This document shows, piece by piece, positions 25,973 through 34,828 of a DNA stretch of 64,000 bases (within the stretch, counting starts at the first letter, position 1; every line of letters starts with the position of its first letter). The stretch covers positions 344,517 to 408,516 of the forward strand of contig JBMOKT010000039.1 in the NCBI GenBank assembly GCA_049323895.1, given 5' to 3'. The position numbers and the translations under genes were made by a program. Source of the DNA: JBMOKT01 sp049323895. GTDB taxonomy: Bacteria; Bacillota; Peptococcia; Peptococcales; BICA1-8. The notes under the pieces are model-generated. The model was not told the origin of the DNA. It saw only the letters and a list, made by a program, of their open reading frames with translations, and made no database searches.

Positions 25973-27241
25973 ATGGATGAGAGTTTAGTTTGTATAAAAC
26001 AAAAAATACCGGTCCCCATTTTAGCTAGTGTGGATGACTCAATTAGGGATGCAATTAAAAAAGCAGGCATTAGTTTTGAAGACATTGTAGGCTGCAAAGT
26101 AGGCATCACCGCCGGAAGCCGTGGAATCAGCTCCTATCTGGAGGTATTGCGGACCTTAGTAGTAATGATAAAAGAAGCAGGAGGTTTCCCGATTATAATT
26201 CCTGCTATGGGTTCCCATGGCGGGGGTACATCAGCAGGGCAAATAGAGGTCCTTGCTGGTCTAGGCATAACCGAGGAGTCTTTGGGTGCTTCGATTTGCA
26301 GGGATAATGAAACAATTTTATTGAGTGAGACAGCCCAGGGGATTCCAGTATATTGTAATGCCCAGGCAGCAAAAGTTGATAAACTTGTCGTAGTAAACAG
26401 GATTAAGCCCCATACGGACTTCACGGGTGAAATTGAGAGTGGGATTTGCAAGATGCTTGCTATTGGTCTAGGTAGCTCCCGGGGGGCGGTAACTGTACAT
26501 TCCCATGCTCTGGTAAATGGGTATGAACAGGTAATCACCGATGTTGCCGGGGTAATGATAAATACATTACCAATCTTTTTTGCGGTAGCAATAGCTGAAA
26601 ACTGGAAAGGGCAAACCAAAAAAATAGAGATACTGCTTCCCGACGAAATAATATTAAAGGAAAAAGGGCTTTTGAGTGAAATTAAATCTGAAATGATTAA
26701 GTTGCCCTTTAAGTCAGTTGATGTTTTGGTAATAGGGGAGATAGGCAAAGATATTTCCGGGACTGGAATGGATACCAAGGTAGTGGGGCGGATTATGGTG
26801 CGAGGGCAAATGGAACCCGATTTTCCTAAAATTAAGCGGATTGTAGTTTTGAATCTTTCCTCTAAATCCCATGGCAATGCCATTGGTATTGGACTGGCCG
26901 ATATCACGACAGAAAAGGTATTTAAAGCCATAAATATTAGAGAAACTTCATTGAACGCTATTTCTTCCATGTCTCCGGAGCAAGGTCGTTTACCCTGTAT
27001 TGTGGCTAATGACCGGGAAGCTATCGAATCAGCATTGTTAACTCTAGGTGCTGTAAAAAAAGAGGGGGCACGAATTGTTTACATAAAGAACACCTTAAAT
27101 TTGGAGACCTTAGCTGTATCAGAATCAATGTTGGAAGAAGTAAGGCTTAACCCATATTTAGAGGTAATAGGCAGACCAAGCCCAATAACATTTAATGAAG
27201 AAGGGGAGCTAATAGATCCTTTTATTTCCCAGGGAGATTAA
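25973..27241 (+). CDS. LarA-like (nickel-pincer lactate racemase family) protein, copy 2
   Basis: Paralogue of the protein at 5945, also 422 residues, sharing GSHGG, NRIKPHTDF, GEIESG followed by a conserved Lys (ESGICK), GEIGKDISGTGMDTKVVGR and PKIKRIVV. It is inserted between the GlcE-like and GlcF-like genes, so it is very probably part of the same pathway. A racemase or epimerase would convert an L-2-hydroxy acid to the D form used by GlcD, or the reverse. That role is inference from LarA and from position. The nickel-pincer cofactor genes must lie elsewhere if it is active. Confidence 0.8.
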   Translation: MDESLVCIKQKIPVPILASVDDSIRDAIKKAGISFEDIVGCKVGITAGSRGISSYLEVLRTLVVMIKEAGGFPIIIPAMGSHGGGTSAGQIEVLAGLGITEESLGASICRDNETILLSETAQGIPVYCNAQAAKVDKLVVVNRIKPHTDFTGEIESGICKMLAIGLGSSRGAVTVHSHALVNGYEQVITDVAGVMINTLPIFFAVAIAENWKGQTKKIEILLPDEIILKEKGLLSEIKSEMIKLPFKSVDVLVIGEIGKDISGTGMDTKVVGRIMVRGQMEPDFPKIKRIVVLNLSSKSHGNAIGIGLADITTEKVFKAINIRETSLNAISSMSPEQGRLPCIVANDREAIESALLTLGAVKKEGARIVYIKNTLNLETLAVSESMLEEVRLNPYLEVIGRPSPITFNEEGELIDPFISQGD

Positions 27242-27270
27242 CATATTAATTTTTTTAAGAGGTGAGCAAA

Positions 27271-28533
27271 TTGCCCGAAATTAAGGAAAGCCTTGCTGAG
27301 ATAATTAAAGGCTGCAGCCGCTGCGGTTTTTGTATGGTAGAATGTCCGGCTTACGGAGCCTCTAAGATAGAGTGGGATGCGGCCCGGGGGAGGGTTAAAC
27401 TAGCCTTTGAGCTAGTCTGCGGCAACCTTTCCCTAGAAAAAGATTTAGATGATATAATTGACACTTGTCTTATGTGCAGAAGCTGTTATGAGCATTGTGC
27501 TTCTAAAATTGATACGCCTAAAGCTGTACAACTACTTCGAACCCTTCGTTACAAATCTGGTAAAATGAAACTACCCTACCGAATGGTGTTAGAAAAAATA
27601 CTCAGCAATAAGGGTCTAATGGCTATGGGAACGCGGGTTATGAGTGGTGCCCAGGACCTAGGATTAAATAAACTTTTAGATACAGGGATTATTGTAAAGC
27701 TATTTCCTGAGGTCGGTGCCATAGGTAAGGTATTGCCTATACTTCCTAAAAAAAGAGCAAGAAAAATACTTCCCAGTGTTGCAGCGGCAGAAGGAAAAGT
27801 TAAGGCTAAGGTTGTTTATTTTTTAGGATGTGCGGTGGATTTTGCTTACCCAGATGTAGCCCAATCAACTGTAAAGTTTCTGCAATGCCAGGGAATAGAG
27901 GTAATAATTCCTGAGGTGTCCTGCTGTGGTCTCCCTGCGTATAATTATGGACATGAAAAAGTAGTCAGGGAAATGGCCAAAAGCAATCTGGAACGGATAG
28001 ATTTAGATGGTGCAGATGCTGTAGTTAGTGATTGTGCAACTTGCCTTTCATTTTTAAAAGAATATCCGGAGCAATTTACAGATGAAATCTATAAAGAAAA
28101 GGCAGAAAAACTGTCGGGGAAAATTAAGGACTTATCGGAATTAATTTTAGAAATTGGTTTGGAAAAACCCATAAAAGAAGTGGAAAAACGTATTACCTAC
28201 CATCAGCCCTGTCATATAGGAAGGTTCTTAGGCAAGACTAAAGAAGTTGAAAAAGTCTTGAAAAACCTCCCGGGGATCACATATATCAAGTCAGCCAATC
28301 AAAATGAGTGCTGTGGTGGTGCAGGGAGTTATTGTATTACGCAGCAGAAACGCTCAGAAAAAATATTGCAAAAGAAAATAACAGGAGTAAGGGAAACTGG
28401 GGCGGATGTATTAGTTACCAATTGTCCGGCCTGCATGATACAGTTGAGTTCGGGGTTAAAGGACACAGAAAATCCAATGCCTGTTATTCATCTAACCCAA
28501 CTGCTAAGTGAAATTTATACTAAAAATTCATAA
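27271..28533 (+). CDS. glcF: GlcF-like iron-sulfur oxidoreductase subunit, copy 2
   Basis: Electron-transfer subunit of about 420 residues. It has [4Fe-4S] motifs CSRCGFCMVEC and CLMCRSCYEHC, then CCG domains with SCCGLPAY and ECCGGAG, plus GCAVDFAY, DCATC, QPCH and NCPAC. The first CCG half is HQPCH-type, where copy 1 has DPCH. TTG 27271 follows AAGAGGTGAG; the in-frame GTG at 27262 lies in that ribosome binding site. Last gene of the TRAP-oxidase operon. Confidence 0.88.
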   Translation: MPEIKESLAEIIKGCSRCGFCMVECPAYGASKIEWDAARGRVKLAFELVCGNLSLEKDLDDIIDTCLMCRSCYEHCASKIDTPKAVQLLRTLRYKSGKMKLPYRMVLEKILSNKGLMAMGTRVMSGAQDLGLNKLLDTGIIVKLFPEVGAIGKVLPILPKKRARKILPSVAAAEGKVKAKVVYFLGCAVDFAYPDVAQSTVKFLQCQGIEVIIPEVSCCGLPAYNYGHEKVVREMAKSNLERIDLDGADAVVSDCATCLSFLKEYPEQFTDEIYKEKAEKLSGKIKDLSELILEIGLEKPIKEVEKRITYHQPCHIGRFLGKTKEVEKVLKNLPGITYIKSANQNECCGGAGSYCITQQKRSEKILQKKITGVRETGADVLVTNCPACMIQLSSGLKDTENPMPVIHLTQLLSEIYTKNS

Positions 28534-28547
28534 CCCCCCCTTTTTAC

Positions 28548-28583
28548 AATAGGCTGCCAATTTATTCTGGAAGCCTATTTTTA
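28548..28583 (+). terminator. Rho-independent terminator of oxidase operon 2
   Basis: AATAGGCT and AGCCTATT flank a 16-nt loop, then TTTTAA. Confidence 0.72.
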
Positions 28584-28708
28584 ATGGTTTGTCGTTGTAT
28601 AATTAATAATCCGGACTAACTTAAATAAATTGTTTATTTGTTCCTGATTATGCTAATATTTATAGGAGTAAGGACAATAAAATTAAAAAATATAATGAGG
28701 TATTGAAA

Positions 28709-29881
28709 ATGGCAAAGGTTATTTTAAAGCTGGGTATTAAAAAAAGGATAGAGAAGGGGCATCCCTGGGTTTATAAAAATGAAGTAGATAGAATTGAAGG
28801 GGATTATTTCCCGGGTGATATTGTTGAAGTATTAAATCATAAGGGAATCTTTCTGGGCAAAGGGTACATCAACCCTAAATCATTGATATTGGTAAGATTA
28901 ATGACAAGGAACAGGGATGAAAAAATTGACAAAGAATTTTTTTCGAGAAGGATAACTCGGGCTTGGGAATATAGGAAAAAAGTTATGGACACAACCAGCT
29001 GCCGTGTCATCTATGGTGAAGCTGATGAAATACCAGGGCTTATAGTCGATAAATTTAATGACTACCTATCCCTGCAGACTCTTACATATGGTATTGATCA
29101 GTATAAGGACATCATTGCCGACGTTTTGTGGGAAGTAGTACAGCCTCTGGGGATTTATGAACGAAATGACAGTCAGGTTCGCCTTTTGGAAGGTTTAGAT
29201 GAACGTAAAGGTAAATTGCGGGGTGACTTTGAGCCGGCAACAATTATTAATGAAAATGGTGTAAAGATGCTTGTTGATATAAAGGATGGTCAAAAAACCG
29301 GCTACTTTCTTGATCAGAAGGAAAACAGGCTGTCTATCAAAGATATTGTTAAAAATGGGGAAGTATTGGATTGCTTCTGCCATACAGGTTCCTTTGCGTT
29401 GCATGCAGCCTGCTTCGGGGCTAACCATGTAACTGCTGTAGATATCTCTGAACATGCTGTAGATACTGCCCGAAAAAATGCAGAGTTAAACCAACTAACT
29501 GATAAGATTGATTTTGTCTGTGCTAATGCTTTTGACCTTCTGCGAGAATATGAAAAACAAGGCAGGCTGTTTGATGTGGTAATTCTAGATCCTCCTGCTT
29601 TCACTAAATCGGCAAGTAAAATAAAGAGTGCGCAAAAGGGGTATAAGGAAATAAACTTACGTGGAATGAAGCTGGTTAAACCAGGAGGATTTTTGGTTAC
29701 AGCATCCTGTTCCCATTACATGTACCCTGATTTATTTAGGGATACCCTGCGGGAAGCTGCTCTAGATGCTAAAAAGATAATACGTGAAGTAGAATATAGA
29801 ACCCAGGCAAAAGATCATCCATACCTATGGAACTATGAGGAATCACTTTATTTAAAGTTTTTTATTTTGAATGTATGGTAG
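28709..29881 (+). CDS. Class I rRNA large-subunit methyltransferase (RlmI-like)
   Basis: SAM-dependent methyltransferase of about 390 residues. An N-terminal PUA domain (about 1-75) ends in NPKSLILVRLM. A central domain contains RNDSQVR and GQKTGYFLDQKENR. The SAM fold has LDCFCHTGSFALHA and AVDISEHAV, and the catalytic segment is VILDPPAFTKS. This order is that of RlmI, which makes m5C on 23S rRNA; exact position and base are not proven here. ATG 28709 is 8 nt after AATGAGG; the TTG at 28703 is too close. Confidence 0.92.
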   Translation: MAKVILKLGIKKRIEKGHPWVYKNEVDRIEGDYFPGDIVEVLNHKGIFLGKGYINPKSLILVRLMTRNRDEKIDKEFFSRRITRAWEYRKKVMDTTSCRVIYGEADEIPGLIVDKFNDYLSLQTLTYGIDQYKDIIADVLWEVVQPLGIYERNDSQVRLLEGLDERKGKLRGDFEPATIINENGVKMLVDIKDGQKTGYFLDQKENRLSIKDIVKNGEVLDCFCHTGSFALHAACFGANHVTAVDISEHAVDTARKNAELNQLTDKIDFVCANAFDLLREYEKQGRLFDVVILDPPAFTKSASKIKSAQKGYKEINLRGMKLVKPGGFLVTASCSHYMYPDLFRDTLREAALDAKKIIREVEYRTQAKDHPYLWNYEESLYLKFFILNVW

Positions 29882-29908
29882 TCAATGTATATGTGTGTTT
29901 TTAAAAAA

Positions 29909-29938
29909 GGCGGGCTTAATCAGCCCGCCCGTATTTTT
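29909..29938 (+). terminator. Rho-independent terminator after the methyltransferase gene
   Basis: GGCGGGCT and AGCCCGCC with a 5-nt loop, then CGTATTTTT. Confidence 0.9.
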
Positions 29939-29972
29939 ACTAGCCACTAACAACTAGCCACTAGTCACTTAT
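29939..29972. repeat. CACTAGTCACT-type intergenic repeat
   Basis: ACTAGCCACTA, ACTAGCCACTAG and TAGTCACTT in a row, the complement of the words at 1366-1443. It sits between the terminator and the rubrerythrin stop. Confidence 0.55.
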
Positions 29973-29975
29973 AAA

Positions 29976-30512
29976 TTAGTAATTCTCCGGTAGAAGCTGA
30001 TAGAATGCGCGGGGATGTACACAGGCAGGACAAATCTCGGGAGCCTCATAACCTTTATGCACGTAACCACAATTACGGCAGTGCCATTTTACTTCAGTTT
30101 CCCTTTTAAATACCCTGCCGGCTTTGATATTTTCCAACAAAGCTAAATATCTTTTTTCATGTTCTTCCTCGACCTCACCAGTTTCCCTAAAGAAATCTGC
30201 TATCTCATCAAAGCCTTCTTCTCTTGCTTCCTTTTCCATTCTCTTATACATCTCAGTCCATTCATGATTTTCACCATTGGCAGCTTCTTGCAGATTTTCG
30301 AGAGTGGTTCCTATACCGTTTAGGAACTTAAAAGCCCTTTTAGCGTGTTCCTTTTCATTATCAGCAGTTTCTAAAAAGACCCCTGCAATTTGTTCATAAC
30401 CTTCTTTTTTTGCCACTGATGCCCAATAGGTATATTTATTGCGGGCTTGAGATTCTCCGGCAAAAGCTTCCCACAAATTTTTCTCTGTTTTTGTACCTTT
30501 TAGTTCTTTCAT
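29976..30512 (-). CDS. Rubrerythrin
   Basis: Cytosolic non-haem iron peroxidase of about 178 residues protecting anaerobes from hydrogen peroxide. The N-terminal ferritin-like four-helix domain has the diiron ligands in FAGESQARNKY, ETADNEKEHAKRA and ETGEVEEEHEKRY. The C-terminal rubredoxin-like domain has CRNCGY and CPAC. The order is that of classical rubrerythrin. ATG 30512 is 8 nt after GGGAGG; the TTG at 30515 is less likely. It is divergent from the hydrogenase operon and shares its Rex-box intergenic region. Confidence 0.95.
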   Translation of the reverse strand: MKELKGTKTEKNLWEAFAGESQARNKYTYWASVAKKEGYEQIAGVFLETADNEKEHAKRAFKFLNGIGTTLENLQEAANGENHEWTEMYKRMEKEAREEGFDEIADFFRETGEVEEEHEKRYLALLENIKAGRVFKRETEVKWHCRNCGYVHKGYEAPEICPACVHPRAFYQLLPENY

Positions 30513-30619
30513 CAAATTACCCTCCCATATTTTCGATAAAGTATTACCACTATTTCAAAACTTACCATTAATTATCCTTTTTTAAACAAAAAATAATTTA
30601 TTTAATTTAATTCATAAAT

Positions 30620-30637
30620 TTGTGAAAAATATAACAA
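30620..30637. promoter_or_regulatory. Rex box 1
   Basis: TTGTGAAAAATATAACAA fits the Rex consensus TTGTKAnnnnnnTMACAA exactly. Rex is the NADH/NAD-sensing repressor of fermentative and hydrogenase genes in Firmicutes. Confidence 0.75.
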
Positions 30638-30643
30638 AAAATA

Positions 30644-30661
30644 TTGTTAAAAAAATCACAA
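30644..30661. promoter_or_regulatory. Rex box 2, overlapping the -35 of the hydrogenase promoter
   Basis: TTGTTAAAAAAATCACAA fits the Rex consensus exactly, centred 24 bp from box 1. Its first half is also the -35 hexamer. Confidence 0.78.
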
Positions 30662-30672
30662 CGTATTATAAT
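30644..30672 (+). promoter_or_regulatory. Hydrogenase operon promoter
   Basis: TTGTTA (30644-30649) and TATAAT (30667-30672) with a 17-bp spacer, 92 bp before the first gene. A further half-matching Rex-like site, TTGTTAAAAAAATAACTA, lies just downstream at 30688-30705. Confidence 0.72.
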
Positions 30673-30763
30673 ACATATTATGTTAGATTGTTAAAAAAAT
30701 AACTATTTAATTAAAAATTGAAATAATTATATATATTTCAAACAATTTAAGGGAGGGGTATTA

Positions 30764-31255
30764 ATGATAACTACCAATGAGTTATCCAAAATTGATGGGA
30801 TTATTGACAAGCACCAGCGAAGGCATTCAGCATTAATTACTATTTTGCAAGAGATCCAAAAGGAATACAGGTATTTACCCGAGGATATTCTGATGTACTT
30901 GTCCTCAACCATGGGAATCAGTTCAGCTAAGATATTTAGTGTAGCTACCTTTTATGAAAATTTTTCTTTAGACCCTAAAGGAAGATATGTAATTAAAATA
31001 TGTGACGGTACTGCCTGCCATGTACGTAAATCCATCCCTATCTTAACTACCTTAAGGGGCGAACTTAAACTAAGTGAACATAAGCACACTACCGATGATT
31101 TGTTATTTACCGTGGAAACTGTTTCCTGCCTTGGTGCCTGTGGACTAGCACCAGTTATTACTGTAAATGACAAGGTTTACCCAAAAATGACGCCGGAAGG
31201 GGTAATTGAGCTATTGAATAAGATAAGAGAAGGTGAGAAAAGTGAAAATATGTAA
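30764..31255 (+). CDS. hydC: [FeFe] hydrogenase gamma subunit, NuoE-like
   Basis: Subunit of 163 residues with the thioredoxin-like [2Fe-2S] fold: ICDGTACHVRKS supplies two Cys and VSCLGACGLAP the other two. The N-terminal helical part matches NuoE (LQEIQKEYRYLPEDIL). In HydABC complexes it relays electrons between NADH and ferredoxin sites. Good GGGAGGGG ribosome binding site. It overlaps the next gene's start. Confidence 0.92.
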   Translation: MITTNELSKIDGIIDKHQRRHSALITILQEIQKEYRYLPEDILMYLSSTMGISSAKIFSVATFYENFSLDPKGRYVIKICDGTACHVRKSIPILTTLRGELKLSEHKHTTDDLLFTVETVSCLGACGLAPVITVNDKVYPKMTPEGVIELLNKIREGEKSENM

Positions 31256-33110
31256 CATTCAGCAGTTGGAACAATCCTCCCACAATTATAACCAGGCTCT
31301 GGATAGACAGACAAAAAAAGTTCTGGTGTGTGCTGGTACTGGCTGTGTTGCTGGTGGATCCATGGAAATATATCAAAGGCTAAAAGAGATGGCTGCAAAA
31401 AAAGAACTGCATGTTTCCGTTAGTCTTTTAGAGGAAAAGGCAGGCATAGGTATTAAGAAAAGCGGGTGTCATGGTTTTTGTGAGATGGGACCATTAGTAA
31501 GAATAGAGCCGTACGGTTACCTGTACCTAAAGGTTAGTATTGAAGATTGTGAAGAAATTGTGGAGGAAACCTTGGTCAAAGGGCAGCCTATCCAAAGATT
31601 GATGTATAGCTGGCAAGGTGAAATTTATGAGGAAGAGGAAGAAATCCCTTTTTATAAAAAACAGACCAGATTGGTTTTGGGCAACTGTGGTCATATTGAT
31701 GCAGAATCCATAGAAGAATACATTGCCAAAGGTGGTTATCAGGCTTTTGCCAAGGCACTGCAAATGCAGCCCCGAGAGATTTGTCAGGTAATTTCTGATT
31801 CCAATTTGCGGGGAAGGGGCGGCGGCGGATATCCTGCCGGACGGAAATGGTCGCAGGTGCTGGCCCAAAAAAGTCAGGTCAAATATGTTGTTTCGAATGG
31901 TGACGAAGGAGACCCCGGGGCTTTTATGGATCGCAGCATTATGGAGGGGGATCCCCACCGGATGCTGGAAGGTATGCTTATTGCAGGGTACGCTACCGGT
32001 TGTACCGAGGGTTATGTCTATGTGAGGGCTGAATATCCTCTAGCGGTAGAAAGATTGCGCATTGCCATTGAACAGGCCCGAGGGACCGGGATTTTAGGTG
32101 AGAATATTCTTAACTCAGGGTACAGCTTTGATATTCATATCAATCAGGGGGCAGGTGCTTTTGTCTGCGGAGAAGGAAGTGCACTAACCGCTTCCATTGA
32201 GGGCGGGCGGGGAATGCCCAGGACAAAACCGCCCCGTACGGTTGAGGCAGGTTTGTGGGGTATGCCTACGGTATTAAACAATGTAGAAACCTTTGCCAAT
32301 GTGCCGCAAATTATTCTTAAGGGAAGTGATTGGTATAAATCAATTGGACCGGAGAAAAGTCCGGGAACAAAAGCCTTTGCTCTAACGGGCAATGTCAATA
32401 ATACCGGGCTTATCGAGGTGCCCATGGGAACAACCCTAAGGGAGATAATCTTTGAAATCGGCGGTGGAATTAAAGATAATAAAAAATTTAAAGCAGTTCA
32501 AATAGGAGGTCCTTCAGGAGGTTGTTTAACTGAACAGCATTTGGAGCTGCCGCTGGATTTTGATTCTTTGAAGAAAGCAGGAGCCATGATAGGTTCCGGT
32601 GGCTTGGTAGTTATGGATGAAGATACCTGTATGGTGGAGGTTGCCCGGTTTTTTATGAACTTTACTCAGAATGAATCCTGTGGTAAATGTGTACCGTGTC
32701 GTGAAGGGACAAAAAGAATGCTGCAGATATTAGAAAAGATTGTAGCTGGAAAAGGCAAGCCACAGGATTTGGATCTACTGCTGGATTTAGCTGACACTAT
32801 TAGCAGCACTGCCCTATGCGGTTTGGGTAAGACTGCCGCTAATCCAGTTGTTAGTACGCTGCAGTATTTCAAAGAGGAATACTTGGCTCATGTAATTGAT
32901 AAAAAATGTCCTACTAAAACGTGTCAGGCTTTAAAAACTATAGAAATTGCTGCCAATCTTTGCAAGGGCTGCAGTAAATGTGCCCGTACGTGTCCTGTAG
33001 GTGCAATTTGCGGCAAGGTTAAAGAGCCTTATCAAATTGATCAGGAAAAATGTATTAAATGTGGTGCATGTCTATCATCCTGTGTTTTCTCGGCAATTAA
33101 GGAGGTTTAG
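31242..33110 (+). CDS. hydB: [FeFe] hydrogenase beta subunit, NuoF-like
   Basis: Flavoprotein of about 620 residues in the order of HydB. It has an N-terminal [2Fe-2S] thioredoxin-like domain (CAGTGC..CHGFC), NADH site GRGGGGYPAGRKW, FMN region GDEGDPGAFMDRS, [4Fe-4S] ESCGKCVPCREG, and two C-terminal ferredoxin motifs (CKGCSKCARTCP and CIKCGACLSSC). It binds NAD(H) and is the proposed bifurcation site in trimeric hydrogenases. GTG 31242 follows AAGGTGAG by 5 nt; the GTG at 31233 lies within it. Confidence 0.93.
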   Translation: MKICNIQQLEQSSHNYNQALDRQTKKVLVCAGTGCVAGGSMEIYQRLKEMAAKKELHVSVSLLEEKAGIGIKKSGCHGFCEMGPLVRIEPYGYLYLKVSIEDCEEIVEETLVKGQPIQRLMYSWQGEIYEEEEEIPFYKKQTRLVLGNCGHIDAESIEEYIAKGGYQAFAKALQMQPREICQVISDSNLRGRGGGGYPAGRKWSQVLAQKSQVKYVVSNGDEGDPGAFMDRSIMEGDPHRMLEGMLIAGYATGCTEGYVYVRAEYPLAVERLRIAIEQARGTGILGENILNSGYSFDIHINQGAGAFVCGEGSALTASIEGGRGMPRTKPPRTVEAGLWGMPTVLNNVETFANVPQIILKGSDWYKSIGPEKSPGTKAFALTGNVNNTGLIEVPMGTTLREIIFEIGGGIKDNKKFKAVQIGGPSGGCLTEQHLELPLDFDSLKKAGAMIGSGGLVVMDEDTCMVEVARFFMNFTQNESCGKCVPCREGTKRMLQILEKIVAGKGKPQDLDLLLDLADTISSTALCGLGKTAANPVVSTLQYFKEEYLAHVIDKKCPTKTCQALKTIEIAANLCKGCSKCARTCPVGAICGKVKEPYQIDQEKCIKCGACLSSCVFSAIKEV

Positions 33111-33113
33111 ATT

Positions 33114-34796
33114 ATGAAGGGTTTTATGTTAATAGATGGAAATAAAGTAGAATTTGACGGAGAAAAAAATGTTTTAGATGTTGTCCGTAAAGCAGGAATT
33201 GAACTGCCTACCTTTTGTTATCATTCGGAACTAAGTATTTATGGGGCTTGCCGTATGTGTGTTGTGGAAGATAAATGGGGGGAAACCATGGCTTCTTGTT
33301 CTACCTTGCCTAAAGATGGAATGGAGATATATACCAACACACCTAAGCTGCAAAAACACAGGCGGATGATTTTAGAACTTCTTCTTTCCAATCATCACCG
33401 GGATTGTACTTTATGTGAAAAAAATGGGAAGTGTAAGTTACAGGAGTTGGCTGTAAGATTCGGAATAAAAGAGCTCAGGTTTAACGGAACCCAGGAAAAG
33501 ATGCCTGTTGATAATAGCAGTAAAGCTCTCGTTAAAGACCCTAACAAATGTATACTTTGTGGTGACTGTGTACGTATGTGTTCTGAGGTGCAGGGCGTAG
33601 GAGTGCTGGATTTTGCATATAGGGGCTCCAAGATCAAGGTCACAACTGCCTTTAATAAACAACTTTCTGAGGTAGAATGTGTGAATTGCGGCCAGTGTAC
33701 TGCCATTTGCCCGACAGGGGCTTTGGTTGTAAAGAATGAAACCAAGAGTGTCTGGTCCTTGCTTTATGATAAGAACAAGAGGGTGGTAGTGCAAATTGCG
33801 CCGGCAGTAAGGGTGGCTTTAGGGGAGGAGTTTGGACTTCCTCCGGGGGAACTTGTTTTAGGCAAAATAGTTGCTGCGTTAAGAAAATTGGGATTTGATG
33901 AAATTTATGATACTGCTATTGCCGCCGATTTAACAGTAATGGAGGAAACTAAAGAATTTATGGACAGGCTTTCTGCCGGCAACCCCCTTCCTTTATTTAC
34001 TTCATGTTGTCCAGCCTGGGTTCGTTATGCTGAACAGAAGATGCCGGAATTAAAGAACAATATATCCTCCTGCCGTTCGCCACAGCAAATGTTTGGTGCT
34101 GTTATCAAGGACCATTACCGGAATATTAAAGGGATTGATCCAAGGGAAACAATTGTAGTCTCCATAATGCCTTGTACCGCTAAAAAATTTGAGGCGGCAA
34201 GACCTGATGGATATACCCATGGTGAAAGGGATGTGGATTTTGTTTTAACTACTCAGGAACTGGTGCTAATGATTAAAGAAGCGGGAATTGTTTTTAACGA
34301 ATTAGAGCCGGAGGCAGTTGATATGCCTTTTGGATTAGCCAGTGGTGCCGGTATTATATTTGGTGTAACTGGTGGTGTTGCTGAGGCTGTTTTAAGAAGA
34401 TGTTACAAAGAAAAAACAGCAAAAAATTTACGAGAAATTGAGTTTGTAGGTACAAGGGGAATGGAAGGAATTAAGGAAGCAAATGTTGAAATAGATGGTA
34501 GAGAAATTAAGATTGCAGTAGTACATGGTCTGAAAAATGCAGAAAATTTGGTCGAGCAAATTAAGAGTGGTCAGAAAAGCTATGATTTTATTGAAGTAAT
34601 GGCTTGTGCCGGTGGTTGTATTGGTGGAGCAGGGCAGCCTATTAATACTAGTTCTGCTATTAAGAAAAAGAGAGCCGAAGGGTTGTACAAGGCTGATAGG
34701 GTAGCCCAAATTAAGAGATCGGAAGAAAATCCCATGATTGTTGCATTATATAATGGCATGTTAAAGGATAAACACCATCTTTTGCATACTCCCTAG
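33114..34796 (+). CDS. hydA: [FeFe] hydrogenase catalytic subunit
   Basis: Catalytic subunit of 560 residues. N-terminal [2Fe-2S] domain (FCYHSELSIYGACRMC, then ASCSTLPK), His-Cys cluster motif (HHRDCTLCEKNGKC), two [4Fe-4S] ferredoxin motifs (CILCGDCVRMC and CVNCGQCTAIC), then the H-cluster domain with L1 TSCCPAW near 297, L2 MPCTAKKFE near 352 and L3 MACAGGCIGGAGQP near 498. All four H-cluster cysteines are present. With HydB and HydC it forms an NAD- and ferredoxin-linked (group A3 type) enzyme that makes or consumes hydrogen. No maturases (HydE, F, G) are in the window. Confidence 0.95.
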   Translation: MKGFMLIDGNKVEFDGEKNVLDVVRKAGIELPTFCYHSELSIYGACRMCVVEDKWGETMASCSTLPKDGMEIYTNTPKLQKHRRMILELLLSNHHRDCTLCEKNGKCKLQELAVRFGIKELRFNGTQEKMPVDNSSKALVKDPNKCILCGDCVRMCSEVQGVGVLDFAYRGSKIKVTTAFNKQLSEVECVNCGQCTAICPTGALVVKNETKSVWSLLYDKNKRVVVQIAPAVRVALGEEFGLPPGELVLGKIVAALRKLGFDEIYDTAIAADLTVMEETKEFMDRLSAGNPLPLFTSCCPAWVRYAEQKMPELKNNISSCRSPQQMFGAVIKDHYRNIKGIDPRETIVVSIMPCTAKKFEAARPDGYTHGERDVDFVLTTQELVLMIKEAGIVFNELEPEAVDMPFGLASGAGIIFGVTGGVAEAVLRRCYKEKTAKNLREIEFVGTRGMEGIKEANVEIDGREIKIAVVHGLKNAENLVEQIKSGQKSYDFIEVMACAGGCIGGAGQPINTSSAIKKKRAEGLYKADRVAQIKRSEENPMIVALYNGMLKDKHHLLHTP

Positions 34797-34828
34797 ATGG
34801 ATGCATCTGGGGGAAGGGGTGAATAGGA

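Noticed and set aside
26134..26970. Minus-strand frame opposite LarA-like copy 2
   Set aside because: Shadow of the conserved plus-strand gene; Ser/Ile/Pro-rich composition typical of antisense reading.
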